Source: Oscillospiraceae bacterium
GTDB taxonomy: Bacteria; Bacillota; Clostridia; Oscillospirales; Oscillospiraceae
NCBI GenBank assembly: GCA_902761055.1
Contig: CACWIS010000002.1
Span: 1-64,000 of the forward strand
Direction: 5' to 3'
Length of the DNA stretch: 64,000 nt
A program made the translations under genes and the position numbers. Each line of letters starts with the position of its first letter. Position 1 is the first letter of the stretch. Under the pieces are notes generated by a model. The model saw only the letters and a list, made by a program, of their open reading frames with translations. It did not search any database and was not told where the DNA came from. Shown piece by piece: positions 35,879-44,834 of this stretch.

Positions 35879-36364
35879 ATGAAGCATACGGTCACGGTCG
35901 GCCGCGAAAAGCGCGGTCTCGGCCGGAGAGAGGCCGCGGCGCTCGTCAAGCGGGCGGCCTGCCGCGCGCTCGACGCGGAGGGCGTGGGGGAGCGCTGCAT
36001 GATCAACGTCCTTTTCAGCGACGACGAGGGCGTCCGCCGCGTCAACCGCGAGTTCCGCGGCGTGGACAGCGCGACGGACGTGCTGTCCTTTCCCTTCAAC
36101 GAACTGACGCCCGGCGCCTTTTCGCCCGAGGGCTGCGAGCGCGATCCGGAGAGCGGCGCGGTCCTGCTCGGCGACATGATGATCTCCCTTGAGCGCTGCG
36201 AGGCGCAGGGCGAGGAGTTCGGCCACGGCTTTGAGCGGGAGATCCAGTATTTGACGGTGCATTCGGTGCTGCATCTGCTCGGCTACGACCATCTCGACGA
36301 GGGCGAGATGAAGCGGCAGATGCGCGCGCGGGAAAAAGAGATCATGGGGGACAGGGACACATGA
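35879..36364 (+). CDS. ybeY: rRNA maturation endoribonuclease YbeY
   Basis: The 161-residue protein has the zinc-binding HSVLHLLGYDH motif near residues 125-135 and the preceding NREFRGVDSATDVLSFPF, both diagnostic for YbeY, which processes the 3' end of 16S rRNA and aids ribosome quality control. AGGAG sits 10 bases before ATG 35879, directly after the phoH stop. Its end overlaps era by 4 bases. The dgkA and cdd genes often found between ybeY and era are absent. Confidence 0.96.
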   Translation: MKHTVTVGREKRGLGRREAAALVKRAACRALDAEGVGERCMINVLFSDDEGVRRVNREFRGVDSATDVLSFPFNELTPGAFSPEGCERDPESGAVLLGDMMISLERCEAQGEEFGHGFEREIQYLTVHSVLHLLGYDHLDEGEMKRQMRAREKEIMGDRDT

Positions 36365-37248
36365 CGAAAGCAGCGATGATCACGATCTGCGGACGGCCGA
36401 ACGTCGGCAAGTCCACACTGACGAACGCCCTGGTGGGGGAGAAGGTGGCGATCGTCTCGCCCAAGCCCCAGACCACGCGCAACCGCATCACGGCCATCGT
36501 CGAGCGCGGCGGGACGCAGTTCGTCCTGCTCGACACGCCCGGCTTCCACAAGCCGCGCACCAGGCTCGGGGACTACATGGTCAACGTCGTGCGCGAGAGC
36601 GTGGCCGACGTCGACTGCGTGTTGATGCTCGTCGAGCCCGTCGCTTCGATCGGACCGCAGGAGGAGGCGCTGATCGCACGCCTGCGGGAGACCGCCTGCC
36701 CGGCGATCCTCGTCATCAACAAGATCGACACCGTCGAAAAGGGGAAGCTGCTGGAGGTCATCGCCCTCTATTCCGCGGCCTGTGATTTCGACGCGATCAT
36801 CCCGATCTCCGCCAGGACGGGAGACGGCCTCGACGAGCTGCTGCGTGAGCTGGACAAATACGCCGTCGAGGGGCCGCACTTCTTCCCCGACGACATGATC
36901 ACCGACCAGCCCGAGCGGCAGATCTGCGCCGAGCTCGTGCGCGAGAAGCTGCTGCGCTGCCTCGACAAGGAGATCCCGCACGGCACGGCCGTGGAGATCA
37001 CGAGATTTGCCGAGCGCGAAGACGGCGTCGTCGAGATCGACGCGACGATCTTCTGCGAAAAGGACAGCCATAAGGGCATCATCATCGGCAAGCGCGGCGC
37101 GATGCTCAAGAAGGTCGGCGAGCTGGCCCGCGCCGATATGGAGGAATTCCTCGGCGCGAAGGTCTTTCTGCAGACCTGGGTGAAGGTCAGGGAAAACTGG
37201 CGCGACAGCCTCACGCAGCTGCGCAATTTCGGCTACAACGACAACTGA
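36361..37248 (+). CDS. era: GTPase Era
   Basis: The 295-residue GTPase binds 16S rRNA during 30S assembly. G motifs are GRPNVGKS (G1), DTPGFHKPR (G3) and NKID (G4). The C-terminal KH domain includes HKGIIIGKRGAMLKKVGELAR. Length and order are those of a complete Era. The start overlaps ybeY (ATGA), implying coupled translation of three ribosome-maturation proteins (PhoH, YbeY, Era). Confidence 0.98.
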   Translation: MTKAAMITICGRPNVGKSTLTNALVGEKVAIVSPKPQTTRNRITAIVERGGTQFVLLDTPGFHKPRTRLGDYMVNVVRESVADVDCVLMLVEPVASIGPQEEALIARLRETACPAILVINKIDTVEKGKLLEVIALYSAACDFDAIIPISARTGDGLDELLRELDKYAVEGPHFFPDDMITDQPERQICAELVREKLLRCLDKEIPHGTAVEITRFAEREDGVVEIDATIFCEKDSHKGIIIGKRGAMLKKVGELARADMEEFLGAKVFLQTWVKVRENWRDSLTQLRNFGYNDN

Positions 37249-37322
37249 GGGCTGTCAAGCTGTAATAAATACCAACTATATTCCCCGGCCCCCGGCAGAT
37301 ACTATTGCCGGAGGTGCTTGGC

Positions 37323-37466
37323 ATGAACAGTGAACTCCTCTGGCAGGCTTTCGTCGACACCGGCGAGACGTCGTATTATCTCCTGTACAAGGCCGCGGCC
37401 GACCGGGAGAAGGAAGAGAAAAAGAAAAACGGCGGCGAATGGCATCCCCCGGCCGCCACGGACTGA
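37323..37466 (+). CDS. YqzL-like small protein
   Basis: This short gene encodes 47 residues starting NSELLWQAFVDTGETSYYLL, the pattern of YqzL-like proteins, which occupy the same slot between era and recO in many Firmicutes. The protein is very hydrophilic after residue 25 (Lys/Glu-rich). GGAGGTG lies 6 bases before ATG 37323. A small hairpin (CCGGCA / TGCCGG, 37292-37311) ends at the ribosome binding site. Function is unknown. Confidence 0.75.
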   Translation: MNSELLWQAFVDTGETSYYLLYKAAADREKEEKKKNGGEWHPPAATD

Positions 37467-37526
37467 TGTGCCGCGCCGCGGAGAACGGGAGCCCTCCGCC
37501 GCAGGACGGCACGGGAGCGTACATAG

Positions 37527-38270
37527 ATGTTTGAAACGACCAGGGCGCTGGTGCTGCGCGAGGTGAAATACAAGGAAGCCGACCGCATCCTCACGCTCTT
37601 CACGGCCGACAACGGGAAGATCACAGCCAAGGCGCGCGGCGCGCTGCGAAAGGGCAGCCGGACCGGGGCGGCCACACAGCAGCTTTGCTATTCCGACATG
37701 ACCCTGTTTTTCAACAAGGGCAAGTGGACCGTCAACGAGGCCACGGTGATCGAACCCTTCGACGGCCTCAAGGAGGATATCGCCGCCTTCGCGCTCGGTA
37801 GCTATTTTGCCGAGTGCGTCGAGGCGCTTGCCGTCGAGGACCAGAAGGATCCGGCGCTGTTGAGCCTTGCGCTCAACTCGCTCTACGCCGTCAGCCGCTC
37901 GCTGTATGACGCGCGCCTCGTCAAGGCGGCCTTCGAGCTGCGGCTGATGAGCCTGTCTGGCTATCGCCCGGCGGCGGAGCGCTGCGCGGTCTGCGGCGCG
38001 GAGGAGCCGGAGGAGCCGATGTTCGATCTCATAGACGGCACGGTTTTCTGCCGCAAATGCCGCGCGAGCGGCAGCGCCGTCTCGCTCGACGCCGCCTCGC
38101 TGGCGGCGATGCGCCGCGTCCTCAACGCGCCGCCCAAGCAGCTCTTCTCCTTTGAGCTCGGGGGCGAGGCGCTGATCACGCTCGCCTTCGCCGCGGAGCA
38201 TTACCTTCTGCACCAGACGGAGCGGAGCTTCGGCACCCTGGAGTATTATAAGCAATTTGCAAGAAAATAA
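37527..38270 (+). CDS. recO: DNA repair protein RecO
   Basis: RecO loads RecA with RecR in the RecFOR pathway. The 247-residue protein has an N-terminal OB-fold region (TTRALVLREVKYKEADRILT), a helical middle and a zinc-finger with CAVCG and CRKC pairs near residues 152-177. GGGAG precedes ATG 37527. It sits after era and the YqzL-like gene, as usual. The mutS2 start is 16 bases downstream of the stop. Confidence 0.95.
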   Translation: MFETTRALVLREVKYKEADRILTLFTADNGKITAKARGALRKGSRTGAATQQLCYSDMTLFFNKGKWTVNEATVIEPFDGLKEDIAAFALGSYFAECVEALAVEDQKDPALLSLALNSLYAVSRSLYDARLVKAAFELRLMSLSGYRPAAERCAVCGAEEPEEPMFDLIDGTVFCRKCRASGSAVSLDAASLAAMRRVLNAPPKQLFSFELGGEALITLAFAAEHYLLHQTERSFGTLEYYKQFARK

Positions 38271-38286
38271 CGGGAACGATAACGAT

Positions 38287-40659
38287 ATGAGTTTTTTTGA
38301 AAAATCACTTTCCACGCTCGAGCTGCCCGCTGTTCTGAACATGCTCGCCGCCGAAGCGGTGGGCGATTCGGCGAAAGAGGCGGCCCGGGCGCTGCTGCCC
38401 TCGACGGACCCCTTTGAGGTCCGCCGCCGCCTCGGCGAGACGAGCGCCGCGAAGACCATGATGGTCGTGCGCGGCAGCCCGTCCTTTTCCGGCGTCAAGG
38501 ACGTGCGCCCCTCGCTCGCCCGCGCGGATCTGGGCGGCGCACTGAACACCCGCGAACTGCTCGATATCGCGCGCGTGCTGCAGGCCGCGCGCCTCGTGCG
38601 CGGCTACATCGCAGACGATTCCGTGGGCAAAACAAGCATCGATTATCTCTTCTATGCCTTGCACGCCAACAAGTTCCTCGAAGAGAAGATCAACAACTCC
38701 ATCATCGGGGATGACGAGATCGCCGACAGCGCCTCGCCGGATCTCGCCTCGATCCGGCGCAATATGCGCGCCGCGGCTGCGCGGGCGCGCGACGCCCTGC
38801 AGAAAATCATATCCTCGCCGAGCTACGCCAAAGTGCTGCAGGAGCCGATCATCACGATGCGCTCCGACCGCTACGTCGTGCCGGTCAAGGCCGAGCACAA
38901 AGGCGCCGTCCCGGGCCTCGTGCACGATATCTCCGCCTCTGGCATGACGCTGTTCATTGAGCCGATGGCCGCCGTCAAAGCCAACAACGAGCTGCGCGAG
39001 CTCGCCGCCAAGGAAAAGCTCGAGATCGAGCGTATTCTCGCCGAGCTCTCCGCCGACTGCGCGGAGCACCGCAACGACATCAATTCCGACTACGAGGTGC
39101 TCGTCCGGCTCGATCTGATCTTCGCAAAGGCCAAGCTCTCCTACAAGCTCGACTGCGGCGAGGCCGAGACCGAGGGCGAGGGACTGCTGCTGCGCCGCGC
39201 GCGCCATCCGCTGCTCGACCAGGCGAAGGCCGTGCCGATTGACGTCGAGCTCGGCGGCGGCTTTGACACGTTGGTCATCACCGGCCCGAACACCGGCGGC
39301 AAGACTGTCTCGCTCAAGACGATCGGCCTGCTCGCCGCGATGCACCAGTGCGGCCTGCACATCCCGGCCGCGGACGGCAGCGTGCTGCCGGTCTACAGCC
39401 ATATCCTCGCCGACATCGGCGACGAGCAGAGCATCGAGCAGAGCCTCTCGACTTTCTCGGCGCACATGACGAACATCGTCAGCATCCTCGCGGAGTGCGA
39501 CGAGCGCTCGCTGCTGCTGTTCGACGAGCTCGGCGCGGGCACCGACCCGACCGAGGGCGCGGCGCTCGCAATCGCGATCATCGAATACGCCCGGCAGAAG
39601 GGCGCGCTCATCGCGGCCACGACGCACTACGCCGAGCTGAAGGTCTATGCGACCAACGAGCCGGGCGTACAGAACGCCTCCTGCGAGTTCGACGTGGAGA
39701 CCCTACAGCCGACCTATCGGCTGCTCGTCGGCATCCCGGGCAAGTCCAACGCCTTTGCGATCTCGCGCCGTCTGGGGCTCGGCGAGGACATCATCGAGGA
39801 TGCGCGCCGGCGCGTCGGCACCGAGAGCGCGAGCTTCGAGGCCACGATCGAGAAACTCGAGCAGACAAGGCTTCTGCTGGAGAAAGACCGGAACGAGGCG
39901 GCTGTGAAGCTGCGCCAGGCCGAGGAAAACGCGAAAAAGGCCGCTTTCCTGAAGGCAGAGCTGGAGGTCCGCCTGGAAAAGGCGGAGATCAAGGCGAGGC
40001 GCGAGGCCGAGCGCATCCTCGCCGACGCGCGCCGCGCAGCCGAGGACGCCTTTACCGAGATCGACGAGATGCGCAGCGCCGCCAACGAGGAGAGCGACGT
40101 CAACGCGCTCAACGCCGCGCGCAGCGAACTGCGCCGCAAGCTTAACGAGGCCGAGAGCGCCGTCCGCGTTGCCGAGGCGGTACCGGCGGTCGAGGAGAAG
40201 AAGTCCTCGCGCTCGATCCGCGTCGGAGATGTGGTACAAGTCCGCTCGCTCGGGGTGAAGGCGGACGTGCTCGCCGTCTCGCCGGAGCGCGTGCTGACAT
40301 TGCGCGCCGGGATCATGAACCTCACGGCGCGGGAGGATGAGGTGCTGCTGCTCGAGGGCGAAAAGCCAAAGGCGGAAAAGCCGGCGGGAAGCGGCGCGAC
40401 GCTGCGTACTGCCGCGCTCTCGCCGGAGATCGATCTGCGTGGGATGGAAGCCATGGAGGCCGTGCTCGTCGCGGAGCGTTATCTCGACAGCGCCGTGATG
40501 GCAAAGCTCTCCTCCGTGCGTATTATCCACGGCAAAGGAACAGGGGCGCTGCGCGCCGCGATCCAGCAGATGCTTAAAAAGAACAAGGCGGTCAAGTCCT
40601 TCCGCCTTGGGCGTTACGGAGAGGGCGAAAGCGGCGTGACTGTTGTCGAACTGAAATAA
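38287..40659 (+). CDS. mutS2: Endonuclease MutS2
   Basis: The 790-residue protein has MutS-like clamp and ATPase domains with Walker A ITGPNTGGKTVSLKTIG and Walker B LLLFDELGAGTDPTEG, a coiled-coil region (about residues 510-640) and a C-terminal Smr nuclease domain with DLRGMEAMEA and IIHGKGTGALR. MutS2 suppresses homologous recombination and also acts in rescue of collided ribosomes. ATG 38287 (SFFEKSLSTLEL) matches the normal start better than the upstream TTG at 38257. The ribosome binding site is weak. Confidence 0.97.
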   Translation: MSFFEKSLSTLELPAVLNMLAAEAVGDSAKEAARALLPSTDPFEVRRRLGETSAAKTMMVVRGSPSFSGVKDVRPSLARADLGGALNTRELLDIARVLQAARLVRGYIADDSVGKTSIDYLFYALHANKFLEEKINNSIIGDDEIADSASPDLASIRRNMRAAAARARDALQKIISSPSYAKVLQEPIITMRSDRYVVPVKAEHKGAVPGLVHDISASGMTLFIEPMAAVKANNELRELAAKEKLEIERILAELSADCAEHRNDINSDYEVLVRLDLIFAKAKLSYKLDCGEAETEGEGLLLRRARHPLLDQAKAVPIDVELGGGFDTLVITGPNTGGKTVSLKTIGLLAAMHQCGLHIPAADGSVLPVYSHILADIGDEQSIEQSLSTFSAHMTNIVSILAECDERSLLLFDELGAGTDPTEGAALAIAIIEYARQKGALIAATTHYAELKVYATNEPGVQNASCEFDVETLQPTYRLLVGIPGKSNAFAISRRLGLGEDIIEDARRRVGTESASFEATIEKLEQTRLLLEKDRNEAAVKLRQAEENAKKAAFLKAELEVRLEKAEIKARREAERILADARRAAEDAFTEIDEMRSAANEESDVNALNAARSELRRKLNEAESAVRVAEAVPAVEEKKSSRSIRVGDVVQVRSLGVKADVLAVSPERVLTLRAGIMNLTAREDEVLLLEGEKPKAEKPAGSGATLRTAALSPEIDLRGMEAMEAVLVAERYLDSAVMAKLSSVRIIHGKGTGALRAAIQQMLKKNKAVKSFRLGRYGEGESGVTVVELK

Positions 40660-40715
40660 AAATCGCCGCCGGAGACCGCAAGGAATGTGTAAAACTCCGA
40701 AACGGTCAAAATCGG

Positions 40716-40744
40716 TTGACGATTCGGGATTTGTTTGCTAAATT
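40716..40744 (+). promoter_or_regulatory. Promoter of the HPr gene
   Basis: TTGACG (40716-40721) and TAAATT (40739-40744) have a 17-base spacer. A second TATAAT at 40769-40774 lacks a good -35 box. Confidence 0.6.
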
Positions 40745-40791
40745 ATGAATGTACGGCAGTACATCTTGTATAATGTTAAGGAGTGGCAAGT

Positions 40792-41055
40792 ATGATAACG
40801 AAAGAGGTAGTTATTAATAATCAGGTTGGCCTCCACGCCAGACCGGCTACTTTCTTTATCCAGAAAGCAAACGAGTTCAAGAGCAGCATTTGGGTCGAGA
40901 AAGAAGAGAGACGCGTCAATGCCAAGAGCCTTCTCGGTGTGCTTTCCCTCGGCATCGTCAAGGGCACGGCGGTCACCCTTATCGCGGACGGCGCGGATGA
41001 GGAAGAGGCGATCGCGACGCTCTCCGAGCTGATAGATTCCGACTTCTCCGAGTGA
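40792..41055 (+). CDS. ptsH: Phosphocarrier protein HPr
   Basis: The 87-residue protein is HPr of the phosphotransferase system. From ATG 40792, His15 falls in VGLHARPAT (the PTS phosphorylation site) and Ser46 in NAKSLLGVLSLGI (the HPr kinase site). Both regulatory residues are thus at their standard positions, so it can take part in sugar transport and in carbon catabolite control. AAGGAG is 8 bases before ATG 40792; an upstream GTG overlaps the ribosome binding site. It is monocistronic, with its own promoter and terminator, and no ptsI is adjacent. Confidence 0.93.
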   Translation: MITKEVVINNQVGLHARPATFFIQKANEFKSSIWVEKEERRVNAKSLLGVLSLGIVKGTAVTLIADGADEEEAIATLSELIDSDFSE

Positions 41056-41078
41056 GACCGGACAAACTGATTCTTTCA

Positions 41079-41104
41079 AGGGCGTGCTATGCACGCCCTG
41101 TTTT
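41079..41104 (+). terminator. Terminator of the HPr gene
   Basis: The stem AGGGCGTGC / GCACGCCCT with loop TAT is followed by GTTTTA, a weak T-run. Confidence 0.7.
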
Positions 41105-41125
41105 ACTGTTATCTGGTGATTTGAC

Positions 41126-41980
41126 ATGAGCAAGGAAAACAAAGCGATCGTCGAGATGCTCAGCTGCGCCGCGCTGTGGAGCATCGCCGGCATCTTCATC
41201 AAGCTCATCCCGTGGAACGGCTTTGCCGTCGCGAGCATGAGGAGCCTCGTCGCGGGCTGTGTGATCGCGCTCTATATGGGGATGAAGCGCTTCCGCTTCA
41301 TCCCCAGCCGTCAGGCGCTCGTCGCCGGCGTGCTCGAGGGCTGCGTGTACCTCTGCTTTGTCTGCGCCAATAAGCTGACGACGGCGGCCAACGCGATCGT
41401 GCTGCAGTTCTGCTCGCCGGTCTTTATCGTGATCTTTTCGGCGCTGTTCCTCAGAGAGAAGATCAAGCGCCGCGACGCCGCGGTCGTGCTCTTTACGCTC
41501 GCGGGCATCACGCTGTTTTTCCTCGACCGGATCGAGGGCGGCTACGTGCTGGGCAACTGCGTCGCGATCCTCGCGGGCATGGTCATGGCCGGCATGTTCA
41601 TGACGATCGGCAAGCTCGGGGGCGCCGAGCGCTTCAGCGCCGTGCTGATCGGTCAGATCTTCGCCTTCCTCGTCGGCCTGCCGTTCTGCTTCGCGCGTAG
41701 CATGGAGTTCTCGGCCGTACCGGTCCTGAGCGTGCTGATCCTGGGCGTGTTCCAGCTCGGCATCTCGTATATCCTCTACGCAAAATCCGCGGATTACTGC
41801 CCGCCGCTGGCCTGCTGCCTGCTCGGCGCGCTCGAGCCGCTGCTCAACCCCGTGTGGGTCTTCCTCTTCAACGGCGAGCGGCCCGGCCCCTTCGCGCTCA
41901 TCGGAGCCGTCGTCGTGATCGGCGCGATCACCGTGTGGTGCGTCGCCGGAGCAAAGGACAAGGAAACGGAACATGCTTGA
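41126..41980 (+). CDS. EamA/DMT family transporter
   Basis: The 284-residue protein has ten predicted membrane helices in two five-helix EamA repeats. The first repeat starts CAALWSIAGIFIKL and the second contains MVMAGMFMTIGKLGG. The last helices contain LLGALEPLLNPVWVFLF, a conserved end motif of the drug/metabolite transporter family. The substrate is unknown. The ribosome binding site is weak (GGTGA). Its end overlaps uvrC by 8 bases, so the two genes are co-transcribed. Confidence 0.9.
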   Translation: MSKENKAIVEMLSCAALWSIAGIFIKLIPWNGFAVASMRSLVAGCVIALYMGMKRFRFIPSRQALVAGVLEGCVYLCFVCANKLTTAANAIVLQFCSPVFIVIFSALFLREKIKRRDAAVVLFTLAGITLFFLDRIEGGYVLGNCVAILAGMVMAGMFMTIGKLGGAERFSAVLIGQIFAFLVGLPFCFARSMEFSAVPVLSVLILGVFQLGISYILYAKSADYCPPLACCLLGALEPLLNPVWVFLFNGERPGPFALIGAVVVIGAITVWCVAGAKDKETEHA

Positions 41981-43793
41981 CACGCTGCTGGAAAAAGCGA
42001 ATAATCTGCCGCTGCTGCCGGGCGTGTATATCATGCTCGACGAGCACAGCGAGGTGCTTTACGTCGGTAAGGCGAAGAAGCTGAAAAACCGCGTCACGAG
42101 CTATTTTCGCGGTGAGCATCTGCCGAAGGTCGCCGCGATGGTGGACAAGGTGCGGGATTTCAACGTCATCGTCGCCGCGAGCGAATTCGAGGCGCTGGTG
42201 CTGGAAAACTCGCTGATCAAGCGCCACAAGCCGCACTACAATATCCTGCTCAAGGACGACAAGGGCTACCCCTTCATCCGCATCGACACGAAAAGCGACT
42301 ATCCGGTCATGACGGTCTCGCGCAGCGCGCCGAAGGACGGCGCCGATTACTACGGCCCCTTCGGCGGCCGCTTTCAGACGCGCGAGATCATCCGCGTGAT
42401 CCAGAACGCCCTGCTGCTGCCGGACTGTACGCGGAAGTTCCCGCGCGACATCGGAAAGGAACGGCCATGCCTGAAGTACCAGATGGGCAGCTGCGCCGGC
42501 TGGTGCCTCGAGGGACGCGATCAGTCGGACTACCGCGCCCGCATGGCGCAGGCCGCCCTGATCCTCGAGGGCAAGAGCGGCGAGCTCGTCGCCTCGCTGC
42601 GCGAAGAGATGGAGCGCGCGGCGGAGGAGCTGCGCTTCGAGACGGCCGCTGCGCTGCGCGACCGCATCCGTGCCATCGAAAACCTGGAGCATAAACAGCG
42701 TGTCATCTCGACGGCGTTTTCGGACACCGACGCCGTCGGCTTCTGCCGCGGCGCGAAAAGCTGCTTCACCGTGCTGCACTTCAAGGACGGCGACATGAGC
42801 GGCAAGGATACGGAGATGATCGACGAGCCGCTCGAGGAGGACGGCGAGGCGATCTCCAACCTGCTGCGGCAGTATTATTCGACGCGCGGCACAGTGCCGA
42901 AATGCATTCTGCTGCCGACCGAGTGCGACGACCGCGAGGAGCTCGAGGCGTTCCTGAGCGAGAGCGCCGGGAGAAAAACCGTGATCGAGGTCCCCAAACG
43001 CGGCGAGAGGCTGCGCCTCGTCGAGAGCGCCGCGCTCAACGCGCGCGAGGAGATCCTGCGCCGCACCACGCAGGAGCAGCGCCGCAGCAAGACGCTGGAG
43101 TGGCTGCAGAGGGCGCTGGAGCTGGAAAACTATCCGCGGCGGATCGAAGCATTTGATATCTCCAATCTGGGCAGCACGGGCATCGTCGCGGCGATGACCG
43201 TCCACGTGGACGGCAAGCCGCTGAAGAGCGCCTACCGAAAGTTCCGTATCCACGGTCTTATCGAGCCGGACGATTATGCCAGTATGTATCAGGCCGTGTA
43301 TCGCAGGCTGAAGCACTACGTCGACGGGGACGAGAAGTTCGCGCCGCTGCCGGATCTGCTGCTCATCGACGGGGGAGAGGCCCACGCCGCGACGGCGCGC
43401 CGCGCTGCGCAGGATCTGGGCGTCACGCTGCCGATCTTCGGCATGGTCAAGGATGAGCGGCACCGCACGCGCGCGCTCGTCACGCCGGACGGCTGTGAGA
43501 TCGGCATCTCCGGCAACCAGGCAGTCTTCGCGCTTGTGGGGAGCATCCAGGAAGAGACGCACCGCAGCGCGATCGAATACCAGCGATCGCTGCGCGGCGA
43601 GGCCTACGGCTCGACGCTCGAAAAGATCCCCGGCGTTGGGGCGAAGCGACGCGCCGAACTGATCTCGCATTTCAAGTCGATCAAGGCGATCCGCGCGGCT
43701 TCGCTCGAGGAGCTCTCCGCCGTGGTGCCGAAAAACACGGCGCGTGCGGTGCGGGAATACTTCGGGCGGGAAGAAAAGGAAAAGGAAGAATAA
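41973..43793 (+). CDS. uvrC: Excinuclease ABC subunit C
   Basis: UvrC makes both incisions during nucleotide excision repair. The 606-residue product has the GIY-YIG type N-terminal nuclease (LPGVYIMLDEHSEVLYVGKA), a UVR motif (about residues 200-235), the RNase H-like C-terminal nuclease with IEAFDISNLGSTG and LLIDGGEAH, and a final helix-hairpin-helix pair (KIPGVGAKRRAELISHFKS). It overlaps the end of the EamA gene. uvrA and uvrB are not nearby. Confidence 0.97.
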   Translation: MLDTLLEKANNLPLLPGVYIMLDEHSEVLYVGKAKKLKNRVTSYFRGEHLPKVAAMVDKVRDFNVIVAASEFEALVLENSLIKRHKPHYNILLKDDKGYPFIRIDTKSDYPVMTVSRSAPKDGADYYGPFGGRFQTREIIRVIQNALLLPDCTRKFPRDIGKERPCLKYQMGSCAGWCLEGRDQSDYRARMAQAALILEGKSGELVASLREEMERAAEELRFETAAALRDRIRAIENLEHKQRVISTAFSDTDAVGFCRGAKSCFTVLHFKDGDMSGKDTEMIDEPLEEDGEAISNLLRQYYSTRGTVPKCILLPTECDDREELEAFLSESAGRKTVIEVPKRGERLRLVESAALNAREEILRRTTQEQRRSKTLEWLQRALELENYPRRIEAFDISNLGSTGIVAAMTVHVDGKPLKSAYRKFRIHGLIEPDDYASMYQAVYRRLKHYVDGDEKFAPLPDLLLIDGGEAHAATARRAAQDLGVTLPIFGMVKDERHRTRALVTPDGCEIGISGNQAVFALVGSIQEETHRSAIEYQRSLRGEAYGSTLEKIPGVGAKRRAELISHFKSIKAIRAASLEELSAVVPKNTARAVREYFGREEKEKEE

Positions 43794-43794
43794 T

Positions 43795-44337
43795 ATGAGA
43801 GTCATTACCGGCAGCGCGAGAGGAAGACGGCTCAAAACGCCGGAAAACGACGCGATCCGTCCGACGACCGACAATGTCAAGGAGGCCGTTTTCAACATCC
43901 TGCAGTTCGACGTCGAGGGCAGGCGGGTGCTCGACCTCTTCGCGGGAACGGGGCAGCTCGGCATCGAGTGTCTCAGCCGCGGCGCGGCGAGCGCGGTCTT
44001 TGTCGATCGCGACCAGGCGGCGCTGCAGATCGTCAGGGAGAACCTCAAAACCTGCGGATTGAACGGCACGCTGGTCAATACCGATGCGCTGTCCTATCTC
44101 AAAGGCGGCGGGACCTTTGATTTGATTTTTATCGATCCGCCGTACGACTCCGGCCTGTATGACGAGGTGCTGCGGACGGTGAATCAGGTTGACAAGCTTT
44201 CGGAAGGTGGTATAATAATCGTCGAGGCACGGCGTGATACGCCGCTTCCCGACATGGATCCGCCCTACCGCATGCTCAGGGAATACCGATACGGCAAGGT
44301 AAAGATCCGGACATACACCAAGGAGAGTACGCCATGA
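43795..44337 (+). CDS. rsmD: 16S rRNA (guanine-966-N2)-methyltransferase RsmD
   Basis: The 180-residue methyltransferase has the N-terminal MRVITGSARGRRLKTP, the SAM-binding VLDLFAGTGQLGIE and the catalytic DPPY motif, all typical of RsmD. AAGGAAG precedes ATG 43795; the longer in-frame extension overlaps uvrC. It overlaps coaD by 4 bases, the very common rsmD-coaD pairing. Confidence 0.96.
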   Translation: MRVITGSARGRRLKTPENDAIRPTTDNVKEAVFNILQFDVEGRRVLDLFAGTGQLGIECLSRGAASAVFVDRDQAALQIVRENLKTCGLNGTLVNTDALSYLKGGGTFDLIFIDPPYDSGLYDEVLRTVNQVDKLSEGGIIIVEARRDTPLPDMDPPYRMLREYRYGKVKIRTYTKESTP

Positions 44338-44834
44338 GGACCGCCATCTGCCCGGGCAGCTTCGACCCGATCACGCTCGGCCATCTGAACATCATCCGCC
44401 GCGCGTCCAGGATCTTCGACCGCGTGATCGTGTGCGTCATGAAAAACTCCGCCAAGACCTCGCAGATGTTCACGGCCGAGGAGAGAACGGACATGGTCCG
44501 GCGCGCGGTCGTGCGCTATGAGAACGTCGAGGTGGACTGCTCGGACATCCTGCTGGCGGAATACGCCAAACAGTTCGAAAACCCTGTGATCGTCAAGGGC
44601 CTTCGTGCGGCCTCTGACTTTGAATATGAGTTCCAGATGGATCTCGTCAACAAGAACATCAATCCCAGCCTGGAGACCATGTTCCTGACGGCGAGCGGGA
44701 AGTACACCTTCCTGAGTTCGTCCGTCGTGCGGGAAATGGCCCGATACGGCGCCGACCTCACCGGTCTGGTGCCGAGCGAACTGATCGAGGAAATCGAAAG
44801 AAAAGCCAAACAATGGGGGAAAAACAATGGATAA
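44334..44834 (+). CDS. coaD: Pantetheine-phosphate adenylyltransferase
   Basis: CoaD makes dephospho-CoA from phosphopantetheine and ATP. The 166-residue protein has CPGSFDPITLGHLNII with the TxGH motif, VKGLRAASDFEYE, and the ATP-site SSSVVRE. The start overlaps rsmD by 4 bases (ATGA) and its end overlaps the coiled-coil gene by 8 bases, so these genes form one transcription unit. Confidence 0.97.
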   Translation: MRTAICPGSFDPITLGHLNIIRRASRIFDRVIVCVMKNSAKTSQMFTAEERTDMVRRAVVRYENVEVDCSDILLAEYAKQFENPVIVKGLRAASDFEYEFQMDLVNKNINPSLETMFLTASGKYTFLSSSVVREMARYGADLTGLVPSELIEEIERKAKQWGKNNG

